NCBI GenBank assembly: GCA_029264225.1
Contig: JARICB010000281.1
Span: forward strand, 1 to 6,090
Direction of reading: 5' to 3'
Source: Nocardioides sp.
GTDB lineage: Bacteria; Actinomycetota; Actinomycetes; Propionibacteriales; Nocardioidaceae
Length of the DNA stretch: 6,090 nucleotides
In this document: piece after piece, positions 1 to 6,090 of the stretch
How the letters are laid out: each line of letters opens with the position of its first letter
Numbering within the stretch: position 1 is the first letter of the stretch
Made by a program: the position numbers and the translations under genes
Notes under the pieces: model-generated
Databases searched by the model: none
Told to the model about the DNA's origin: nothing
The model's input: the letters and a program-made list of their open reading frames with translations, nothing else

Positions 1-2013
1 CTGCCGCACCTCAACCCCGGTGTCATGTCTTGGGAGGAGATGACCCGACTCAAGCCGGTCTCCCCCTCGATGGGAATGATGCTGGAGACCACCTCCCGGC
101 GTCTGTTCGAGACCCGGGGCGAGGCCCACTTCGGCTCCCCCGACAAGGACCCGGCCATTCGCTCGCGGGTGCTCGAGGATGCCGGGCGCCTCTCGATCCC
201 GTTCACCACCGGACTGCTGGTCGGGATCGGCGAGAGTCTGACCGAGCGGGCGGAGACGATCTTCGAGCTGCGCCGGATCGCCCGTCTCTACGGGTCGATC
301 CAGGAGGTCATCGTCCAGAACTTCCGGGCCAAGCCCGACACGGCGATGCGGCATGCCGACGACCTGGACCTTGCTGAATACCGGGCCAGCATCGCCGTCT
401 CGCGGATCGTGCTGGGGCCGAGCATGCGCATCCAGGCGCCGCCCAACCTGGTCGACACCCTTGAATGCCGGGCCCTGATCGAGGCCGGTGTCGACGACTG
501 GGGTGGGGTCTCGCCGCTGACGCCCGACCACGTCAACCCCGAACGACCCTGGCCATCGCTCGAACGGCTTCGTGCCGTCACCGCCGACGCCGGTTTCGAT
601 CTCTTGCCACGCCTGACGATCCATCCGCACTACGTCCGCCAGCGCACCCCGTGGCTCGATCCACGCCTCGACGGCCACATCGACGCGCTGGCCGCGCCCG
701 ACGGCCTCGCGCGCAGCGACGTACGTCCCCGGGGTCTGCCGTGGCAGGAACCCGACGCCGTGATCGACGGGACGGGTCGTACCGACCTCCACGCCACGAT
801 CGACACGACCGGACGCACCGGCGACCGACGTGAGGACTTCGACAGCGTCTACGGCGACTGGTCGGCGCTGCGCGAGTCTGTCGCCGCGATGCCTGCCGGT
901 CAGAGCGGCGGTGGCGAGGGCTACGCCGCCTTGGCGGCCGCCGAGCGAGACCCGGCCAGCCTGACCGACGAGCAGGCCCTGGCACTGATGTCGGCCGAAG
1001 GCGACCTGCTCGACGCGGTCTGCCGCCTCGCCGACGACCTGCGACAAGAGGCCGTGGGTGACGAGGTCACCTACGTCCTCAACCGCAACATCAACTTCAC
1101 CAACATCTGCTACGTCGGCTGCCGCTTCTGCGCGTTCGCCCAACGCAAGACCGACGCCGACGCGTTCACCCTCTCCCTCGACCAGGTGGCCGACCGGGCC
1201 CAGGAGGCGTGGGAACTAGGGGCGAGCGAGGTCTGCATGCAGGGCGGCATCGACCCGGAGCTCCCGGCGAGCGCCTACTTCGACCTGGTCAGCGCCGTGA
1301 AGACCCGGGTGCCGCAGATGCACGTGCACGCCTTCAGCCCGATGGAGATCGTCAGCGGAGCGGCCCGCACCGGACTCTCGATCGAGGACTTCCTGATCAA
1401 GGCCCGCGAGTCTGGCCTCGACACGATCCCGGGCACGGCAGCCGAGATCCTCGACGACGAGATCCGGTGGGTGCTTACCAAGGGCAAGTTGCCCGCACAG
1501 ACGTGGATCGAGGTCGTGACCACTGCACACAAGGTCGGGCTGCGGTCGAGCTCGACCATGATGTACGGGCACGTCGACAACCCGCTGCACTGGGTGCGAC
1601 ACCTGCGAGTGCTGCGCCGGATCCAGGACGAGACCGGCGGCTTCACCGAGTTCGTGCCGTTGCCGTTCGTGCACACCAGCTCGCCCATCTACCTGGCCGG
1701 CGTGGCCCGGCCTGGGCCGACGCAGCGCGACAACCTGGCCGTGCACGCGATGGGCCGGATCATGCTGCACGGCTCGATCGACCACATCCAGACCAGCTGG
1801 GTCAAGCTCGGCATCGACGGCACCCGGGCCATGCTGAAGGCCGGGGCCGACGACCTCGGCGGCACCCTGATGGAGGAGACGATCTCCCGAATGGCCGGCA
1901 GCGAGCACGGCTCGGCGAAGACAGTTGCCGAGCTGGTCGAGATCGGCGCCGGCATCGGTCGGCCCGTGGTGGAGCGGACCACGACCTACGCTCGCCCGGC
2001 GCGCCGCGTCTGA
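1..2013 (+). CDS. fbiC: Bifunctional FO synthase FbiC (CofG-CofH fusion), 5'-truncated by the window edge
   Basis: This is a radical SAM enzyme that makes FO (7,8-didemethyl-8-hydroxy-5-deazariboflavin), the chromophore of cofactor F420, from tyrosine and a ribityl-diaminouracil intermediate of riboflavin synthesis; it is cytosolic. The frame is open from base 1, so the ATG at 25 is internal and not the true start. About 670 residues are visible; from memory the mycobacterial protein is about 856, so roughly 190 N-terminal residues, including the CofG iron-sulfur cysteines, lie upstream. Residues 1 to about 215 are the rest of the CofG half, with family motifs such as [24 protein letters not shown] and [20 protein letters not shown] variable linker follows to about residue 335. 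The CofH half then carries its radical SAM cluster motif CYVGCRFC (CX3CX2C; cysteine codons at 1108, 1120 and 1129), and later [36 protein letters not shown] and [17 protein letters not shown]. The stop is TGA at 2011. No frameshift is seen. Identification is very secure. Confidence 0.97.
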   Translation: MPHLNPGVMSWEEMTRLKPVSPSMGMMLETTSRRLFETRGEAHFGSPDKDPAIRSRVLEDAGRLSIPFTTGLLVGIGESLTERAETIFELRRIARLYGSIQEVIVQNFRAKPDTAMRHADDLDLAEYRASIAVSRIVLGPSMRIQAPPNLVDTLECRALIEAGVDDWGGVSPLTPDHVNPERPWPSLERLRAVTADAGFDLLPRLTIHPHYVRQRTPWLDPRLDGHIDALAAPDGLARSDVRPRGLPWQEPDAVIDGTGRTDLHATIDTTGRTGDRREDFDSVYGDWSALRESVAAMPAGQSGGGEGYAALAAAERDPASLTDEQALALMSAEGDLLDAVCRLADDLRQEAVGDEVTYVLNRNINFTNICYVGCRFCAFAQRKTDADAFTLSLDQVADRAQEAWELGASEVCMQGGIDPELPASAYFDLVSAVKTRVPQMHVHAFSPMEIVSGAARTGLSIEDFLIKARESGLDTIPGTAAEILDDEIRWVLTKGKLPAQTWIEVVTTAHKVGLRSSSTMMYGHVDNPLHWVRHLRVLRRIQDETGGFTEFVPLPFVHTSSPIYLAGVARPGPTQRDNLAVHAMGRIMLHGSIDHIQTSWVKLGIDGTRAMLKAGADDLGGTLMEETISRMAGSEHGSAKTVAELVEIGAGIGRPVVERTTTYARPARRV

Positions 2014-2018
2014 GGGGT

Positions 2019-2738
2019 CTAACGCAGGCCCAACCGGACGCACCGTTGCGCCGTCACTCCAGAGCACAGATCGTCGAGGGTCATCGCCCCGCTGCCGACC
2101 AGGACGCTCGTCAGGTTGTTCACGGTGATCTCGATCGGCTCGAAGAGCCACGACGACACCCCCTCGTGATCGACCGGGTCGACGACTGGCTCATCGGCGA
2201 GCACTCTGACGGCAACCTCGGCCACCTGAGTACTCATGGCCGCGGCGGGGATGAAGGTGAACGACCTGCGCTGGCCGGCGATCAGTTCGCGAGCGGACAT
2301 CAGATCGCTGTCGGGCGCTGATGCGTTGGTGGGGACAGTCGCCGGGGCGGGCATGCCGACGAACCAATCCGCGCCCGGCACCAGGTGTGCGTAGGCCAGC
2401 ACCGGTACGTCGTCGGCGCGCTGCGTAAGGACTTCGGCACGCTCGGGGTCGACCGGGTCGAGGATGACCAGCGCCGCACCATCGCCGATCGCCTCGTCGA
2501 ACTGCGCATCCTGGGTATCGGCGGCGCGTGCCGCGTCGTAGACCCGCACCGAGCAGTCCTCACACAGCTGCGTGACCCGCTCCTTGAGTACGTCGACCGC
2601 CAACGGTTGATCATGGCCGGCCGACTCGTCGGCTGCGAGCACCGCGATCAGCGTCGGTCTCGCCGACACGCAGCCCGTCAGCGCACCGGTGGAGAGGAGC
2701 CCCGTGCAGATCAGCACGATCGTGAAGAATTTCATCAT
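2019..2738 (-). CDS. Miniature XylF-like lipoprotein: one-lobe paralogue of the operon's sugar-binding protein
   Basis: The product is a predicted 239-residue secreted lipoprotein. A signal peptide (residues 1-22) ends in the lipobox LTGC, with Cys23 as the lipidation site. The rest aligns with the binding protein at 4911-6011. Residues 28-129 match its residues 43-145, including LCEDC against LCADC and VILDPVD against VLVLDPVN. Residues 147-238 match about 267-365, including AGQRRSFTF against AGEQSMTIY, AEVAV in both, and DLCSG...C against DICTG...C. The central 120 or so residues of the full protein are missing; residues 130-146 (bases 2301-2351), rich in Pro, Ala, Thr and Ser, stand in their place. 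The usual sugar-contact segments (SFDN, AANDGQAGG, GQDAE) are therefore absent, and AYDRLI has become AYAHLV. The start is the first of two tandem ATGs; no good Shine-Dalgarno precedes it. It lies 60 bases after the permease and is probably cotranscribed. The intact frame, lipobox and cysteines argue against a simple pseudogene. Function is unknown; an accessory, sensing or permease-contacting role is only inference. Confidence 0.82.
   Translation of the reverse strand: MMKFFTIVLICTGLLSTGALTGCVSARPTLIAVLAADESAGHDQPLAVDVLKERVTQLCEDCSVRVYDAARAADTQDAQFDEAIGDGAALVILDPVDPERAEVLTQRADDVPVLAYAHLVPGADWFVGMPAPATVPTNASAPDSDLMSARELIAGQRRSFTFIPAAAMSTQVAEVAVRVLADEPVVDPVDHEGVSSWLFEPIEITVNNLTSVLVGSGAMTLDDLCSGVTAQRCVRLGLR
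2301..2351 (-). other. Linker replacing the second lobe in the mini binding protein
   Basis: These bases encode residues 130-146 of the 239-residue lipoprotein, a stretch rich in Pro, Ala, Thr and Ser. In the alignment with the full-length binding protein they occupy the place of about 120 residues (roughly 146-266 of that protein). The edges are approximate because the alignment was made by eye. Confidence 0.6.
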
Positions 2739-2743
2739 GGCGA

Positions 2744-2756
2744 GGCCATCGTGGCC
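2744..2756 (-). other. Small GC-rich inverted repeat just upstream of the mini-lipoprotein start
   Basis: A perfect 5-base inverted repeat (GGCCA, 3-base loop, TGGCC) lies 5 bases upstream of the ATG at 2738, where a Shine-Dalgarno would normally sit. In the mRNA it could form a short hairpin. A 5-bp stem is common by chance in GC-rich DNA, so a regulatory role is only a possibility. Confidence 0.25.
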
Positions 2757-2798
2757 GAGAGCGCGCGGCGACGCCAGTCCTCTGCACGACCAAGCGGG

Positions 2799-4076
2799 CT
2801 AGCCGCGACCACTCGACGAACGGATCCGACGCGAGATCGAGTCGATCGCCACGGCCAATAGCAGGACAGCACCCGTCACCATGTAGCGCACCGACGAGTC
2901 GACCCCTACCAGGTTGAGACCCGTCTGGATGGCCTGCAACACGATGATGCCGAGCATCGCCGAGTAGGCCGAGCCCCGGCCGCCGAACAGCGACGTGCCA
3001 CCGATCACCGCAGCCGCGATGGCAGTCAGGTTGGTGTCGGTAGTGCCGCTGGCCTGCGAGACGCTCGTCTGAAGGCCCGCCGCAAGCAGACCTCCGACCG
3101 CCGCCAGCAACGAGCAGAGCGCGAAGACCGAGAAGTAGATGCGGTTGACCTTGATCCCCGAGCGGCGGGCCGCCTCCTCGTTACCGCCCACCGCGAAGAC
3201 GTGCCGGCCCCAGCGTGTGCGCCGCAGGGCCAGGTCCATCAGCACCACCAACAGCACGAAGAAGAGCCACAGATAGCTCCATCCGCGGTCGATGTTGACG
3301 TAGTAGGTGACCAGCCCCAGGCCTGCTAGGAGCAGCCCCGTCTTGACCAGCACCAGCGCGATGGGCGAAGTGCTGAGCCCTGCGGTCGCCCGTTGCCGGA
3401 CGGTGAACAGTTGCGATCCCGCGTAGGCCAGGCCGATCAGCGCGACCAACAGGTAGGACATGGTCGGGCTGAGGAACTCGAATCGGGTGAACTGCACCAA
3501 GAACGAGTCGGAGGGCAGGTTGACGGTGCCGTTCTTGCCCAGCACGTAGAGCAGGGCGCCCTGGAAGCCCAGCAGGCCGGCCAGGGAGAAGACGAATGAC
3601 GGCACCCCAAGTTTGGTGTAGAGCACCGCATAGAGCACACCGATCGCCACACCTACCGCCATTGCGGCCAGTATCGCGACGAACATCGACTGACCGTGCT
3701 CGACCATCAGGACCGCCATCACGGCGGCCGTGAAGCCGCTGACCGAGCCGACCGAAAGGTCGATCTCCCCCAGCAGCAGCACCAGCACGATGCCCAGGGC
3801 GATGATGCCGATCGGGGCAGCGAACTGGCTGATCGACACCAGACTGCGTGAGGACAGGAAGCGCGGTTCCGCGGAGTAGAACCCGATACTGATCACGATC
3901 AGACCCAGCACCACCGGGAGGCTGCCGAGCTCGCCGCTACGCAGCCTGTTCCAGAACAACTGCCCGTAGCCACGCAGTCCCTGCGTCCGAATCAGCCGTT
4001 CATCCGCCAGGTCGGCGGCGAGCGACGAGGCCGAGGAGTCGAACTGGACCCCAGCCCCGGGATCGTGGTCAGCCAT
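2799..4076 (-). CDS. xylH: XylH-like sugar ABC transporter permease
   Basis: This is the membrane channel subunit of a sugar importer of the ribose/xylose (BPD_transp_2) class. The 425 residues begin with a hydrophilic, probably cytoplasmic tail of about 50 residues. About 10-12 hydrophobic segments follow, at roughly 53-68, 85-103, 112-126, 131-152, 160-179, 206-220, 239-257, 266-284, 312-334, 350-365, 369-390 and 396-413. Family motifs are GEIDLSVGS (103-111), VPSFVFSLAG (158-167), the cytoplasmic coupling loop FAVGGNEEAARRSGI (294-308) and IGGTSLFGGRGS (358-369). All resemble XylH. The ATG at 4076 was chosen because it overlaps the ATPase stop by 8 bases (ATGGCTGA), a coupling arrangement, and gives a family-like N-terminus. 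An in-frame ATG at 4094 and a longer 454-residue frame exist but are less likely. Only one permease gene is present, so it presumably works as a homodimer. The substrate (xylose or another aldose) is inferred from similarity and the neighbouring binding protein. Confidence 0.93.
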   Translation of the reverse strand: MADHDPGAGVQFDSSASSLAADLADERLIRTQGLRGYGQLFWNRLRSGELGSLPVVLGLIVISIGFYSAEPRFLSSRSLVSISQFAAPIGIIALGIVLVLLLGEIDLSVGSVSGFTAAVMAVLMVEHGQSMFVAILAAMAVGVAIGVLYAVLYTKLGVPSFVFSLAGLLGFQGALLYVLGKNGTVNLPSDSFLVQFTRFEFLSPTMSYLLVALIGLAYAGSQLFTVRQRATAGLSTSPIALVLVKTGLLLAGLGLVTYYVNIDRGWSYLWLFFVLLVVLMDLALRRTRWGRHVFAVGGNEEAARRSGIKVNRIYFSVFALCSLLAAVGGLLAAGLQTSVSQASGTTDTNLTAIAAAVIGGTSLFGGRGSAYSAMLGIIVLQAIQTGLNLVGVDSSVRYMVTGAVLLLAVAIDSISRRIRSSSGRG

Positions 4077-4911
4077 CCTGCTCACCGTCCTCATCAGGCG
4101 CGAGATCGTCAGCGGGGAGTGTTCCGCGCGAGGCGCGGGCGGCCACGACGTTGTCGGAGGCACCGGTGATCGCAGCGACCAACTCCTCGGTCGTCGCCTC
4201 CTCCACCCGGAACTCGGCGGCGTTGCGCCCGAGCCGGAGAACGACGATGCGGTCAGCGACGGCCTGTACGTCGGCCATGTTGTGACTGATCAGGATCACG
4301 CCCAGCCCGGTCTGGCGGAGCCGCTCGACCAGGTTGAGCACCTCTGCGGTCTGAGCGACTCCTAGAGCAGCCGTGGGCTCGTCGAGCATGACGATCTTCG
4401 GGTTGCCTACCAGCGACCGGGCGATGGCGACGGTCTGGCGTTGGCCACCCGACAGCGACGCGATCGGGATACGCACCGAGGGGATCTTGGCCGACAAGGT
4501 GCGCAGCAGTCGCCACGCCTCCTTCTCCATCGACACCTCATCGATGAACGCGCCCTGACGCTTCTCCTGCCCGAGGAACAGGTTGGCGACCACATCAAGG
4601 TTGTCGCACAGGGCCAGGTCCTGGAACACGGTCGCGATGCCGAGGGCCTGAGCCTCCGAGGGGCCGCCGACGGTGATCTTGCGACCCGCGAAGGTGATGT
4701 CACCCTCGTCGGGGCTGTAGACCCCCGAGATGACCTTGACCAGAGTCGACTTGCCGGCCCCGTTGTCACCGACCAGGGCCACGACCTCACCCGCCCGCAC
4801 GTCCAGGTGGACGTCTGAGAGGGCCTGGACCGCGCCGAAGCGTTTGGTGACACCGGCCAAGGACAGAACCACGTCCCCGGCCGGCGCCGGAGCCACCGAT
4901 GTCTGGGTCAT
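4069..4911 (-). CDS. Sugar ABC transporter ATP-binding protein, single-domain XylG/FrcA-like
   Basis: This is the cytoplasmic ATPase that powers the sugar importer. In the 280-residue product, Walker A is GDNGAGKST (48-56), the Q-loop region is FQDLALCDNLDVVANLFLG (96-114), the ABC signature is LSGGQRQ (153-159), Walker B is IVMLDEP (173-179), and the switch histidine is His210 in ILISHN. All catalytic motifs are intact. The Q-loop surroundings are typical of the monosaccharide ATPases XylG, RbsA and FrcA. Escherichia coli XylG and RbsA carry two fused ATPase halves (about 500 residues); this protein has one, so two copies should pair under the permease. The tail (268-280) is strongly acidic. 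The ATG at 4911 overlaps the stop of the binding protein by one base (TGATG), suggesting coupled translation. An in-frame GTG at 4935, with a GAAGG next to it, would add 8 residues and cannot be excluded. Confidence 0.95.
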   Translation of the reverse strand: MTQTSVAPAPAGDVVLSLAGVTKRFGAVQALSDVHLDVRAGEVVALVGDNGAGKSTLVKVISGVYSPDEGDITFAGRKITVGGPSEAQALGIATVFQDLALCDNLDVVANLFLGQEKRQGAFIDEVSMEKEAWRLLRTLSAKIPSVRIPIASLSGGQRQTVAIARSLVGNPKIVMLDEPTAALGVAQTAEVLNLVERLRQTGLGVILISHNMADVQAVADRIVVLRLGRNAAEFRVEEATTEELVAAITGASDNVVAARASRGTLPADDLAPDEDGEQDG

Positions 4912-6011
4912 CAGGAGATGCCAGCCGCCTGGCACGCCTTCGCGTATTCACCGGTGCAGATGTCGGCGGCGGTGTAGAAGCCATCGGCGATCACGGTGTC
5001 CTTGACGTTGTCCTTGGTCACCACGATCGGGGTGAAGATGTAGGAGGTCACGTCCTCGTAGTCGCTCTGCTCGATGCCCGTAGCGCTCTTCGTAGGTACG
5101 TCGTCGCCCTTGGCCAGCGCAACGGCCACCTCGGCCGCAGTGTCTGCCTCGATCGGGATGGGCTTGTAGATCGTCATCGACTGCTCGCCGGCGAGAATCC
5201 GCTGGATAGCGGCAACCTCGGCGTCTTGGCCAGTGATCGGCGGCAGGGCATCGGCCGCGACTCCTCCGCCGGTGAGGGCCGCCACGACGCCGCCGGCCTG
5301 ACCGTCGTTGGCCGCGTAGACGCCGTTGATCTGGTCCGCGTCGTACTTGCTCAGCATGTCGGTCACGAACGTCTGCGCGTTCTCCGGGCTCCAGTCGGGG
5401 TTGTCGTACTCCTCGAGGATCTTGACGTTGCTCTTGTCGAGGACGCTGTGCGCGCCGGCCTTGAACTGCGCGGCATTGGGATCGCTCGGTGCTCCGTTGA
5501 GCATCAAGATGTTGCCCTTGTCGCCCATCGCCTCGACGAGAGCCTCGGCCTGCATCTTGCCGACCGTCTCATTGTCGAAGGACATGTAGTAGTCGGCCTC
5601 CTTGATCAGTCGGTCGTACGCGATGACCTTGGCGTCGGCATCATGAGCGGACTGGACCATGCCCCCGGCGCCCGCTCCGTTGACGGGGTCGAGCACCAGG
5701 ACGTTCGCGCCCTCGGAGATGGCGGTGTCGACCTGTTGCGACTGTTTCGCCTCGTCCTGGTCGGCGGTGTAGTAGACGACGTTGCAGTCCGCGCAGAGTT
5801 CGGCGACCTTCTTCTCGAACAGGGGCCGGTCGAAGGCCTCGTAGCGGGTCGTCTTCGACTCCGGGAGCAACAGTGCGATCGTCGGGTTGTCGTTGCCACC
5901 GGCGGAGTCTCCACCGCTCTGGGCGTCGTTGGCGCCACACGCCGACAGGGCGCCGGCACTGATAAGGAACGCAACGCCAACGGCGGCGAGGCGGAGAGTC
6001 GGACGGGGCAT
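4911..6011 (-). CDS. xylF: XylF-like sugar ABC transporter substrate-binding lipoprotein
   Basis: This is the membrane-anchored receptor that delivers sugar to the importer. The 366-residue product has a signal peptide (1-24) and the lipobox LSAC, with lipidation at Cys25. A Gly/Ser/Asp-rich tether runs to about 42, followed by a two-lobed type I periplasmic-binding-protein fold. XylF-type motifs are VLVLDPVNGAGAG (104-116), IAYDRLI (130-136), YYMSFDNETVG (141-151), VYAANDGQAGG (231-241), ITGQDAE (259-265) and MTIYKPI (279-285). I recall close counterparts of most of these in E. coli XylF, so D-xylose or a similar aldose is the likely ligand; substrate is not proven by sequence. Apart from the lipobox, the only cysteines are a CxxC pair (73, 76) and a C-terminal pair (352, 360), likely structural disulfides. 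A good Shine-Dalgarno, AGGAG, lies 6 bases before the ATG. It is the first gene of the operon, as expected for the subunit needed in excess. Confidence 0.94.
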   Translation of the reverse strand: MPRPTLRLAAVGVAFLISAGALSACGANDAQSGGDSAGGNDNPTIALLLPESKTTRYEAFDRPLFEKKVAELCADCNVVYYTADQDEAKQSQQVDTAISEGANVLVLDPVNGAGAGGMVQSAHDADAKVIAYDRLIKEADYYMSFDNETVGKMQAEALVEAMGDKGNILMLNGAPSDPNAAQFKAGAHSVLDKSNVKILEEYDNPDWSPENAQTFVTDMLSKYDADQINGVYAANDGQAGGVVAALTGGGVAADALPPITGQDAEVAAIQRILAGEQSMTIYKPIPIEADTAAEVAVALAKGDDVPTKSATGIEQSDYEDVTSYIFTPIVVTKDNVKDTVIADGFYTAADICTGEYAKACQAAGIS

Positions 6012-6017
6012 GGAGGT

Positions 6018-6022
6018 CTCCT
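6018..6022 (-). promoter_or_regulatory. Shine-Dalgarno of the binding-protein gene
   Basis: AGGAG on the minus strand lies 6 bases upstream of the ATG at 6011. It is the only clearly good ribosome binding site in the operon and fixes the start of the first gene. The downstream genes start in overlaps or without an obvious site. Confidence 0.85.
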
Positions 6023-6066
6023 GAGCGGCTGGGGCCCGTCAGATCGACGAACCGGATGGACGTGCC

Positions 6067-6080
6067 CTTAGTGTGCTAAG
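6067..6080. promoter_or_regulatory. Candidate operator: perfect inverted repeat CTTAG-N4-CTAAG
   Basis: Two perfect 5-base arms separated by 4 bases are centred about 62 bases upstream of the first operon gene, in the only region of the window that can hold its promoter. Size, symmetry and relative A/T richness against the GC-rich background fit a binding site for a sugar-responsive repressor such as a ROK or LacI protein. No regulator gene is visible and no -10 or -35 box could be assigned with confidence. The window ends 10 bases further on. Confidence 0.4.
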
Positions 6081-6090
6081 TCATCACCTT

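Noticed and set aside
25..2013. The ATG at 25 as the true start of fbiC
   Set aside because: The frame stays open to base 1 with residues LPHLNPGV that belong to the conserved CofG domain, and the radical SAM cysteines of CofG must lie further upstream.
1216..2151. A 311-codon minus-strand frame opposite fbiC
   Set aside because: It is antisense to the conserved CofH domain and has low-complexity shadow composition without motifs.
1209..2321. A 370-codon + strand frame overlapping fbiC and the mini-lipoprotein
   Set aside because: It lies out of frame within fbiC, is very rich in Arg, Gly and Pro, and has no recognisable domain; it then runs antisense through the lipoprotein gene.
2019..2738. 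The mini-lipoprotein as a pseudogene produced by a frameshift
   Set aside because: Both matching halves are in one uninterrupted frame with signal peptide, lipobox and cysteines, and the junction is an in-frame linker. Decay cannot be formally excluded, but nothing in the frame is broken.
2385..2861. A 158-codon + strand frame opposite the mini-lipoprotein and the end of the permease
   Set aside because: It crosses two minus-strand genes that have clear homology support, and its own product is Arg/Asp-rich without family features.
4899..6071. A 390-codon open frame on the + strand opposite the binding-protein gene
   Set aside because: It is an antisense shadow of a high-GC gene: the minus-strand product has a lipobox, a complete family fold and a good ribosome binding site, while this one has skewed Val/Gly/Asp/Arg-rich composition and no motif.
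1..6090. CRISPR arrays, tRNA or rRNA genes, insertion sequences
   Set aside because: I saw no repeated spacer pattern, tRNA-like cloverleaf, rRNA segment, transposase motif or terminal inverted repeats; nearly the whole window is occupied by five genes.

Overview
The window reads as chromosomal DNA of a high-GC Gram-positive actinomycete. The evidence is strongly G/C-biased codon use, a fused two-domain FbiC (the actinobacterial form of F420-precursor synthase), and lipobox-anchored solute-binding proteins. I cannot name the genus; a member of the Propionibacteriales or a related order is a guess.

Layout. Positions 1-2013 (+ strand) hold the 3' part of fbiC. The reading frame is open at the left edge, so the N-terminal part of the CofG half lies outside the window. 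Everything to the right is on the minus strand and reads leftward from about 6011 as a compact sugar-uptake operon. It contains a XylF-type lipoprotein binding protein (6011 to 4911), a single-domain ATPase (4911 to 4069), a XylH-type permease (4076 to 2799), and a 239-residue lipoprotein (2738 to 2019). The first three genes overlap by 1 and 8 bases, which suggests translational coupling. The fourth follows a 60-base gap. Its stop codon lies only 5 bases from the fbiC stop, so the two transcription units converge with no room for a terminator between them. The right edge (6012-6090) is the operon leader, with a clear ribosome binding site and a small inverted repeat that could be an operator. 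There is no gene-free stretch over 300 bases.

How the genes work together. The binding protein captures a sugar (xylose or a similar aldose by family resemblance) outside the membrane. The permease, probably as a homodimer, moves it inward, and two copies of the ATPase supply the energy. fbiC is functionally unrelated and makes FO, the deazaflavin core of cofactor F420.

The most unusual item is the fourth operon gene. It is a diverged miniature copy of the binding protein in the same operon. It keeps the lipobox, the N-terminal lobe, the C-terminal return segment and all four non-lipobox mature cysteines at matching spacing. About 120 central residues, corresponding roughly to the whole second lobe and most sugar contacts, are replaced by a short Pro/Ala/Thr/Ser-rich linker. 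It looks like a one-lobe binding protein that probably cannot bind sugar in the usual way. Its role is open.
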